NCBI GenBank assembly: GCA_905250125.1 | Contig: CAJNOL010000641.1 | Coordinates: 52,029-116,028, forward strand | Length of the DNA: 64,000 nt | Source of the DNA: Rotaria sordida | Taxonomy: Eukaryota; Rotifera; Eurotatoria; Philodinida; Philodinidae | Direction: 5' to 3' | In this document: positions 10,435 through 22,400 of the stretch, piece by piece | Layout of the letters: every line of letters starts with the position of its first letter | Position numbering within the stretch: position 1 is the first letter of the stretch | Position numbers and translations under genes: made by a program | Notes under the pieces: model-generated | The model's database searches: none | Told to the model about the DNA's origin: nothing | Seen by the model: only the letters and a program-made list of their open reading frames with translations

Positions 10435-13400
10435 TTAATTCGATGATATTGAATCATTTATTTCATCTTTTATTGTTGTATTTGTTGTTGATGGATCATT
10501 TTCACCAAAATCAATTGTTTGATTATTTGTTATTGATAATAATGAACTATTTTCAGTTACATTTGTTATATCGTTCGATTGATTATTATTATTATTTTCT
10601 ATTTGTGATATTTTTTGTTCATCAATATTATTAATTGAATCGGTTGAATTTGATAATATTATTTCATTGTTTTCATTAGTATCTGACTCTTCCTAAACAA
10701 AAAGAAAAAATCAAACAAATATTGAGAACTATTATTTTCAATAAAGAATAGAAAATAATAACAGCACTTAGAAACGATTAGCCTGAACAAAACAAAACAA
10801 AAACAAAAACTTGCGTGTATATTACAATAAGAAACACTTATCCATAATTAAAATGAAACAAAAAAAAAAAACTTCTTTGATCACAATTGTTTTGAGCTTC
10901 AATTAAAATCCATTGGATGTAAAATTTTCAAGCTGAGTGTGATACTTTCAATAGAATTTTTTACTTCGGATAATCACCCTGAAGGATGCGAGATACTTTT
11001 CGGTATTTTTTTCTATTTGGTAACTTGCATATTTTACACATTTCTCATGAGAGCAGGGCTCCAAGTGTGGCGCACAGATGTTTCGCCCACAAGTAGATCT
11101 CAGTGAGACTAGAAGAATTCATCTTCATACGCTGTCTTTCTCGAATGACAACTGTTTTTCTGCTTCAGGCAAGATATATATATGGAGAAATCCATTCATT
11201 CCTAATGATCATAGCATCTATTTCTGGGCAAAAATTTCATAAATGGATTTTGTCTTATCTAAGGCAGAAAAACAGTTGTAACTCGAGAAGGAAAGCGTAT
11301 GAAAATGAATCCTTGTAGTCTCACTGAGAACTACTTGTGGACAAAATATCGACGTGTCACACTTGAAAGCCTGGACTCAATAGAATCCGAAGCCAACATG
11401 ACGAGCTCTAGTGTCTACCCGTCAAAAGCTGATATCGCATAAGACTTAAAATTTTCAGAATATATTGAGACTACCGTGAGAAGATCATGATAAAATTGCT
11501 TATTCGACAACTACAAGCTCTCTGTGAACTTGTATTTTCTATATTTAATTTTTTTTTGTTATTTAAAAGAACACGTCAATGTGTCAAGTTGAATGTCGCA
11601 ATAAAAAAAAAGTTAATTTCTCTTGAATATGAGACAAAACTTCTTAAGGGAGTCCTCCCGCTCCCTCCCTTAGATACTCGAATTTTCCAAAAAAATATCG
11701 AAGTTAAGTTTTTATCACAGGAAGATATAGCCAAGCTTCTTCTTTCAGAATATATATGACTTTTTGAAAAATGATCAGATTTTCAAAGACTTATCACATG
11801 AAATTTTGAGTCTACTACCATATTTTCGTGGTTTTTCAAAGTTTTTCAGTTTTGGAAAAACTATGTTGCCACTTGCATTATCATTGAATAGAACATTTTT
11901 ATATTAACCAGCATGTCAGATGGCGTTAGTTACTTTCATCTATTACGTACTCTAAAACGGTCCACTGGAATATATTAAAAAAAAAATACCATTGTAATAT
12001 GATTTATTCTAGATTTGAATGAAAAAATCCATTTCTAAAACTTCTGTAGCATTTTTCTCAAAAACATGGTTTCTAGACAGAAAAATTGAAATAACTTCCA
12101 CTCGGCTCGGTGTATCACCGATATTTTTTTTTTGTTTTAAAGGTCTTAATCAGAGCTAACTTTTCATCGGATAGATCTTTGATATTTTATTCCTGAACTG
12201 AAAGAACGTGGGATTTACACTATCGATCGAGTCACCTTTTTTTATGCTTGTTTTGAACACCATATTCATTAAAATGCTCATCAAAATGAATGAAAGGAAG
12301 TTTCAAAATTCCATCCGATGAAAAGTTGCGCATAAAGGCTAGCTTTAATTTGAAAACAGTCCAAGCTTTTTCAAATAAAATTATACCTTGTTTTCATGTT
12401 CAATTGTATCAATATTATTCTTTGATAAATATTGAATTTTAACATTATCATTATTTTCTCTTATAAGTGTTACATATAAACATTGATTATTTTCATCATT
12501 ATTTTCAATATGAATTGTAACAGATTCTGTTATTGGTATACATTGAATAACATCATTAATAACATTTTTTTGATTAATATAATCAATACCATATAATTGA
12601 CATTTATGTGCTAATGGTAATTGTTTTAAAATTTCATCATCATTTGATAATATAAATAAATAATCATGTGTAATATTTTCTAAAATATAACCATAATCAA
12701 TACATCTTATATTATATTTATTATCATTAATATCAAGAATTTGACCACGATAATATTTATTATCATTATTTAAAACAATACATAAATCATTTATTATCCA
12801 TTGATCTTTTGTTTGTTTATTATATGTTTGTAAATATTCTTCAATTTCATATAGATGTAAATTATCATTAGGTAATATATGTATATAAAAAAAATTATTA
12901 TCCACAGATGATATATTAGCTGAAAAAGTTTTATTTTCTTCTAGATTTATTGAATTTATTTGTTCAATATTATTATTATTATTATTATTATCAAATTTAA
13001 TATCAATAATAGAATTATTTTTATGTATAATAGTATATTCAATAATATCATTTATTTTACTGTCCATTAATGAATATAATGTATTATTCCATAATTCAAT
13101 ATCTACTTTATTTAATAAATATCCATGAGCTTGTGGTTCAATATTTTCTAATTCATCTGAATATGAATATAAACGATCAAATTGTACATTTTCATCTAAA
13201 TTACCATAATCAAGAAAATAAACTGTATAAGAATTTGTTGATGATAAATATGATTCAATTCTAGCACGATAATAACTATCATCTTGACTAAATTGTGCTA
13301 TAACATGATCACCGATTTCATATGATGAATTATGTTGATTATCTTGGATTATTTTAGTAATTAATTTATTTATTTGTTCAATTATTGGTTCAGATTCAGG

Positions 13401-16400
13401 TATTAATTGAATATATACATATGGTTTAGTTTGTTCTATATATGTTAATAAACCTTGACGATATTCTGGTAAAGTTTCTAAAGAAAAATTTTTTTTGTTT
13501 TTATTTTATTTTTTTGAATTATTTATATTTCTTAAGTTAGAGATCAATGTTTTATCCATATTTATTCTTTCGGAAGACTGACAATCTATGTTTAGAAGTA
13601 GAGACATAGTACATATTACGTTGGGAAGGTTAACACAATCTTTGGAGTAGCACCATCCTCCTCACTGGATAGTTTTATTTCTTCGTATCTCATTATAGCA
13701 ATCATCATTAATTAGACTAATTTAAGGTTTTCTTTGTGTGTAAAAATTGAAATTGAGTTTCCATGTAATTCAAATCGGTCAGAAACCGCCAATATGATAT
13801 GCGCTTCTCTTCCAGAATATAGAAGATTTTTCGCAAAAACGGTCAGATTTTAATAGATTTAGATTGTACAATTATGTTTTCAAAGATATTATTGAAAGAA
13901 TAGCTTTATATTAGCATGGAATAAAACATTTAAATCATTAAATGTCTATTAATAGTCAATATAAAAACTACATATTTGTATTTTTTTCATAACATGAGAT
14001 ATATTATTCATGTATATGGTGAAGAAATTTAAAGGATTTAAACATTAAAAAAAACCATCTATTTCTAAATTGTTAAAATATGATTTTCAATCAGAAAAAT
14101 TGAAATTTTTCCTTCAGAATTCAAGATTTTTGTTCTGAAACTGCCAGTGAGAATAAAATCAAGTTTTTTATATTTGATTCTTGTTTTAATACAATATATA
14201 CTGAAAGTCTGTTCGGATAAAAACTATACACAGATGTTGGCTTTTATTTAAAACCATTTCGAGCTTTGTATCTTTTCTCATGAAGAGCTCGGTCCTGTTT
14301 CTTTTCTTTGATCGACCGTACTTTAATAATTAAGTATTTGGTTGGCAAGTTAAGACGCAAGTAATGGAGAACATACAGAATCACTACTTGCTTATTAAAT
14401 CTTAATCTAGAAATATGACTAATTGAAATAGATGTGGGTTTCCTCTTAACCCATGGTCCAAGGATGTAGTCAAGAATTTTCCAAAAGGGGTACACAACAA
14501 TAGGAAAATAAATTTTAGTTTTGCGAAAGTGTTTACATACTTTCTGTCACTGATTCATTGTTCTCAGATTGTGTAACTGCTGAACTTTCATTTTGTGATA
14601 AAACATCATTATTAGTTTGTTTTTCATCAATTGATATTGGTTGTTCTTGTTCTTGTTCTTCAATTATCGTTGTTATTGTTGGTGGTGGTGATGGTGGTGA
14701 TGGTGATGTTATTATATTCGGTTGATTATCAATTTCAATATTATTATCATTATTTTCAATTAAATTTAGATCACATCCAAATTTTTCATTAATACATTCA
14801 TTATTAATATAAACAAGAACATTAAATAAAGAATTTTTTTCATTAATAAATGAAATTTCAGTATTTTCTGAATCAGAATTTTCTTGAACATATTTAAATG
14901 CATTATCAATTTCATTTAAATTTATACCATATAATTGACATCGTTTATTTTGATATGGATATGAACTTAATTGTTCACTACAACGTTTTAATGATATTTT
15001 TGAACATAAATTTGTATTACCATAATCAACATAATAAACATTAATATTATCATCATCATCATCATTATTATTGGATTCATTTGATTGTATAATAGCACGA
15101 TATGGTTGATTGTCAAACATAGCAATAATCATTGTATTTGGTAATAATTGTTTAACTTCATCAATTGTTAATGTTGGAGCATTTGGTTCTTCATTTTGAA
15201 CAAGTTCACTGATTTTATCTGCTGTTTCTGTATTATCTTGAATAAAAAATTCATGTTTATCACATTCAAAATGAATAATAACACAATGAAAACGTTTTAA
15301 TGATGTTGTTTTAGGTTTCGATCTAAATACAAAAAAAAATTGTTTTTTTTTTTTATTAAAATAAATGAATTTTTTTGTTAGTTGTTTTTTTTTACTTAAT
15401 TGCATTTGTTTGAAGTAAAATTTGAAGAAAATCATCGGACTCAAGAATAAATTTATTATCTAAAGTTTTTGTTTTTATTTTTCCATTAAATTCTTTACCA
15501 GCACATTGATCTATTATATTGTTTATATTTACATTATCAAGAACTAAGAAAATAAATAATTGAAATATAATTTAAAAAAATTTTTTTCGTTTTAATCATT
15601 ACTTTGAACATTTTCAAATTTACATTGATATGCATAAGGAGCTGCTAAACAATGTTTCTTTTCTAATTGTCGAATAGTATTTGAAGTAACTTCAGTTGTA
15701 TCACCAAAATCAATAAAACGGACTTTTAATTTAGTTAAACCAGTTAAAAGAACAGTGGCTAAAAAAAAAAGAAACAAAAATGAAATATTAAGAGAAAGTC
15801 CATCGATTAAGCTGGTCGCTGCTAAAATTTTAATTTACTATTTTATTATCTCAAATGATAGACCATCATTTAAAACTTCTAAATCCAAAATATTAGCTCT
15901 TCCTGAGGCTAACATGAAAATTACCTAGTATTTTGGTCCTGGTCACACAGAATCTTGTTGTTCCAAAATAGTTTCTATATATTTTCTGAAAGCTCTTGAA
16001 AATCTGTATTGTTTAAGGTATTATTTCAGAAGACTAAAATGTTAGTCGTGAAAGTTAGTCGATGTTATAAATGTTGATGAATGATATCAAGCTCCGTCCA
16101 TTTAGCATTGTATCCATATATTTTTAATGAAAAAAAAAACTCACTTCTGCTTCTCCCGAATCATTTTTTTTCTCGAAACTTTGCCCGCAGATCCTTCAAG
16201 GTTGATTTTTCGTAGGACATAAATTTTCCTGAAATATATGTAATTCAACGTAATTTTTTGAACTGATTCTAAAACAACATCGAGGAAAATACAATTTTCC
16301 AAAAAAAAAACTAAATAGGTACTTTTGAAACTAAGAATTCAATGATTCTCAATGAGGCAAAACATTTGGTTCTATAGTTTCTCATCAAAAACTAGAGAGA

Positions 16401-19400
16401 CTTACAAAGATGTCAATAAATACATACTATTAGTATATAACAGCAGAAGTCACACTTTTATTCAGATAAACATAAAATATGTAACATCATGATAATGAAT
16501 AGAAACGACTATCGGCTGCAAACATATAAGGTATTAACTATTTTCGCTAATATTTCAGACTATCGAAGTAATATGTTAAACGATACAGAATTTCAAGGGC
16601 CTTTAGAAAATATATAAATTATTTTGAGATGAAAATAAAAGTACTAAATACTAAGATCACTCTAAAACAAAAATCGATTTTTTTTTCTTATCAAGGATCA
16701 AGTGTAATGACATTCGTATGTGTCGGCATTTTTTTTACAGGCACAGCAGGAAGAACTAATATTTTGGATTTCAAACGATGATCTATGATTTAAGATAAGT
16801 AAAAATTTGAGTGATGAATTTTTAAACGATTAAAAATTAATTTTTACCTCGATACCAACAATCATCTGAACTTTTGGCTAAACATGGTTGATTAATTTTC
16901 AATGAACTTATATTTGCTTCTGGTGCTTGTTGATATTCATTTTGTAAAATTTCACTTAATTTCGTTAATTCATTACCTTTAGATAATAATTGAATAAAAA
17001 AATCATTTGCTGTTTCAATATGACTAATAACAAATTTAAATATATTATCTTTTGGTATATCATTTTCAATAAAATGATCGCCAGCTTCAAAATTAATATT
17101 TGTTTGTCGGATGTTTGATGAATTATTGAATGTTTTCAATGAATTATTATAATCTGAACTTAATTGTAATCCAATATTATCACGATCACGAAAATTACTA
17201 CGACCACCACGATTACTACTATCAAAGTTACCTTAAATAGAACAAAAACAAAAGCTATTAACATTGATCTTATGATTATGTCTATCACGATCGAATATTA
17301 GTACAATACGCTCTGAACATATTTTATCAATACTCGTGATAGTGATTTGATATTGTGTTTCATAAAAATATTGATAAATTTTACCTCCACGTTGACCACC
17401 ACGTTGACCTCCTCGCCGTCCGAAATCACCATGATCTCTATTGTCGCCTTGATCACGACGATTTTGAAATCCACCACGAGTATTATTATTATTAAAATTT
17501 TGTGATCGTTGCATATTATTTTCATTATAGTCATTATTTTGATTTCGATTAAAATTATTTCGATCGTGAAAATTTCCACTACGACCTAAAAACAAAAAGC
17601 ATTTATATTATTAAATAAAGCAAAAGAGAAAAGAAATCCTTACCACCTCCATCAGTGAAACCTCCACCACGTTCTTCAAAATATTAAATTGAAAATAAAT
17701 GAAAATTGTTTGTTTTTTTTAAATTACTTACTAGAAAATCCGCTTGAAAATTGTGTATTATGATCATTAGTATTGCCATCGTTATTTCGATTCATATGAC
17801 GATCATTAAAACCACCACGAGCTTTTAAAATCAAATAAAAAACAAGAAATTATTTTGAAAAATTTTTTTATGGAAAATATTTTAATTGAGTTTCAGATCG
17901 AAATTTTAATTTTCCCAAAACCTAGGATTCAGAAAATTGACATATTTTAAGAACTCGATAGCTTACAAGGAAACATATCTAATTGTCATACACTATTCGA
18001 CTTCACACTAAGACTACATTGTAAGTCTCGGTAAAACTAAGAAAAGCTTAAACGAACTCGCACCTATAAAGAGTTTCAAATTGAAGTTATGTCTATAGGT
18101 ATGTTTGATAGTCCTGAAAGTTTCACCGGAAACGTACATGTCTTTCTAGAGATATTCAATTTCCAAGTAGACTCAATTACCGTGTCCTTCTATAGTAAAC
18201 TGCTGTTTTTAAATATTGAATATCTCGAGAAAGACATGTTCGTTTTCATTAAAACGATCATAACGTTTCAACAATAGGTCATAGGTCTGAATCCTTTTAA
18301 TTTCTTCTTAATATTCTTGTGGCTTACTCGTAACCCTAATGTAAAGTCGAACAACGTTAGACAATCGTCAAAATTCCATCTAAAATAAAACCTTGCTTTT
18401 GGAGATAAAGAAATTTTTCTTTTATGTTAGACATCTATTTTAATTAACTACCTCCTCGATCAGGAAAGCCAGTACCACGATTAAAACCACCTCGTCGAAA
18501 ATTACTTTCATTTGAACTATCATCATTTTTTTGAAAATGATTTCCACTCATTTGTTTTTCATTACGATCATCATGAGAATATCCACTACCTAAAAAAAAA
18601 AATTTTTTTTTGTTTTTCTATCGAATTTTAATAATTTATTTACTAAATGAACGTTTTTGTTCATATGATACTTGTTGATTATCATAATGCATTGATGATA
18701 AACGATTTTGATTATTATTTGTCATAGATATTTTATCATCATCAGTTTTTTGACTATTATTAAATTGAGATGAACTTGATTGTTGTCGTCCAAATGATTG
18801 TTGATTTGTAATATTAAAATTTGATTTATTAGTTTGTTCTTTATTCCAAATAGAATTCGATGTTGTTGAATCTACTGTTTGATTATTACGATTAGTTAAA
18901 TTTGTAAAACGTGGTATTTGTTCATTTGTTGAAGGTATAACTGAAGCTGTTGAATTTCCTGTTCCAAATCGACCAGGTTGTGTACGTGATGGACCTGTTA
19001 AAATATTTGATGATGTTGATAAAATATCATTTGTTCTATGAGTCATAGATAAACGTCCACTTAAATCTTGATTAATTGTAGATGGATGTTTATTTGAATT
19101 ACTAAATACTTGTGATCTAAAATAAAAATTTTAATATGAAAATATTTTTATAATAGAATATGAATCTTTTTTTTACTCAATATAAGTATGATGTGATTGA
19201 TTAAAACTAGGTCGATTATTTGAAATTGATGTTGGACTCTAATAAATTAGATTTTAAATATAATGAATCATGCCAAACAAAAAACAAAATTTCACTTACT
19301 AATAAATTTTTCTCATTAGAAAAAAGTATTTTATTAACAGAATGATTATCAGCTAAAATAATTTCAACAGGATAAAATCCATTAATTGTCATTGGATTTA

Positions 19401-22400
19401 TTTGAGTAATGTGAACACGTTGATTAAGTATTAATTTTTTCAAAGTAGGAGTTAAATTAGCTGAATTTTGCTTAAAATAAAAACAAAAATAAATTTGAAT
19501 TTGAAAATAAATAAATTAAATGAAGAATGAGGATAGTGTTTTTTTTTTTTTGTTTTGATTTTCTACTTACTAATTCATCATAACCACGTAAACGAAATGG
19601 TTGAGCAAATATTGGTATTGAAGAAATATTTTTTTCAATTTGTAATAATTCTGATATATCAACAATAACTTCATCCCCACGATCAATTAATTTAACTGAT
19701 GCTCGTGTATCATTTTCACGACGTCTTATTAGACAACGAAAACAAAAAAAGAAATTTTATTCAATATTTTCTTTTATATTTACTTTATTAAAACACGATG
19801 ATATTTATCACCTTGTTGTACAGCACATGGTGTACCTTCTACAAGAACATTTACACTTAATAATTGATCATTAATAGAATTATTATTATAAAACTCTTCG
19901 AGATATTTAAATAGACTTTCTAATTCACGTTCACGTGATTGAGAAACACCATAAAATTCACCAGCACTATGAACTTGTGTTATTGTATAAAGTCCATCTT
20001 CTAAAATAAATATAGGAATATAACAAGTAAAAATGAAATAAACAGTCTTACGAGGTGGTAGAGTGGATATAGTCGATGATGAACCGGTAATAGCTCTGAA
20101 GTAATATTAAAATAAAATTGATCTTTCATTTAATTAGAAAAATAAAGACGAAAACAATTCAATATGAAATTAAAGTGTATGTACATAATTGATATCAATA
20201 AATAAAATTTCTTATTCAAATGCAATTTCTCTGATTCTGATCGATCTCACAAGAAAAGTTCCGCCAACAGATTCAACACTATATGCATCATCTAGATTCT
20301 GTTGAATTATGAACATACTGAAAAGAAAATTTAGACCCTACGTTTATTACTGCGAAGATTATACTGACTAGAGTCCATCAGATCCTACTCGCACCCAATC
20401 GGATTCGAGTAGGGCTCGGGTGCAAAAATTTTGTACCCAACGGGCTCTAACATCGGTAGATTCGAAGTTCTTATTTTAGAATAGGAGTAAATCAAAAGAT
20501 TTGAAACTTAAGCTATTATCAAGAAGTCTGTTTGTGTATAAAGTTTTAAGTCGAAATTCAATTTTTCGGAGGGAATAATAGCATTGAATAAAAAAAATTA
20601 TAAGTTTTCAGAATATTCATAGTTCATTAGGATCTGCATGATGGGCATAGTCTTGACTTAAAAGTGATTAATCAGTTGCAGAATGTCGCTTGTCAATTCT
20701 ACATGAGGAAAGATCACCCATGTTTCTATCAATTTGTTCATTTAGTTAATATTAATAATCAAAAGGTGTAACATTATTGTATTTATCGACGATATAGAGT
20801 TCAATGAAAGTTATCTCTTAATACTATGATTTTCGTGCTTTGTTGATGAGATTCATTTACTTCTATGATGTTTGAAAACAATCAATAACTATGATCAGTT
20901 TTTGTTTTCGCAAACATCATAAAGAGTTTTCGTATTTATTCATACTACATTTCAACTTACAATGTATTAGGAGATTGTTGAACATTAGTATTTTGTAATC
21001 CAGTATGTGACATACGAGTTTGTGGTTGTTGAGTCATATTATTTGGATTATTATAAAGTTCATTTTGTTGTATAGATCTTTGTTGTTGTCTGAAAGGAAT
21101 CGTTCCTAATGCAAGTTGTGCACGTACAAATGATTGTGGTAATTGTTGACCTGAATTAAAGTTCGGACGCAAATTGTTATTCATTATTGTACGAGAAACC
21201 AAATTTTTATCAAAAAGAAATGTACCGAGATCTCCTATTTCTAAAATGAAAAGAAGAAAATACATATTTTTTTTATCCATATATTTCTTTTTACAATCGA
21301 ATTTTATTCTAATGTAACATACTCAAATAAAATATATAAAACATCAATGATAAAATAACATTTTTTCTATTCTTTTTTTCATTTAAATGAATAATTTAGC
21401 ATAAAGAATCAATGAAAATAAAAGAGGGAAGAAGGAGAAGAAGCAAACAAATTCACATATTGTCGAAGAAGTTTTACCCAGCACTGCAGACATACTTGGT
21501 TAAAATAAACTCAACCAATGCAAAATTTTCAAACTATACGATAGATACCGCTACTAACCGAAACAGATAAAATACTTATTTTATTTTGATGATGATAATC
21601 AATGTTTTTTAATTTTTAGTACTAACGAAAGATGTTTTTCCTTTCTACAAACTATAGTTATTTCAATAATATCTGTAAATAATTCATACATGCAAACTTT
21701 TATATATTCTACATACTAAAATGAAAAATACTTTAATACTGTAGTTTTCTTAAAATAATTAGAAATATATTTATTTTGTCTATTTGAACGTATTTTATTG
21801 TTTAAAAGATTATTTAATCATGAGAAAATTATTTTAATATAAGAAATTTAAAATTCATATTAACTAACTATATGAAATGCTAACGTAATCTGTAGATTAA
21901 GTTCTCTCCTTCTTTAAAAATCGATCTTGCATGAAATTTTCAGAAGTTATTCAACAAACAAGATTTGGCAACTCGGATTTCTCTATGGGTTCTTATTCTA
22001 TAGATTTAATTGTTTTTGCTTGAAAGAACATATGAGATTGTAGTACTCTTTATTTTTTAAATTCTTAAAGGATGACAAGTATAATATCTTGAAAAATGAT
22101 CATCTATTTATAAAAGTACATTTTATATAATAATAACAAAAAGCTTAATGAAAGAAAAAAAGAAGAGCATTGAAACTTCACATACTCTTTCAAACAGAAA
22201 AAGAAGCAATTGACTACAATGATGTTTCTTCAAGAATTCTAAAATGTGCAATCAAAAAAGTATAAATATAGAAAAAATATCGAGTTATCTTCTCATATAT
22301 TTATCTTAAGTTTGATTTATCTAATGAAAATTGATTTTGTTTTGAGCGAAGGAGAGGAACTTAAACAAAATATGAAAAATTAGAACATTTATGAAACGGA

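Noticed and set aside
12381..13067. A separate gene starting at MDSKIND
   Set aside because: The frame is open upstream to an acceptor at 13477 and continues a Tudor core, so this Met is internal to the multi-Tudor gene.
14244..14495. Open frame inside a Tudor-gene intron
   Set aside because: Flanked by the splice sites of the intron 13478-14540; no domain recognised, overlaps repeat sequence.
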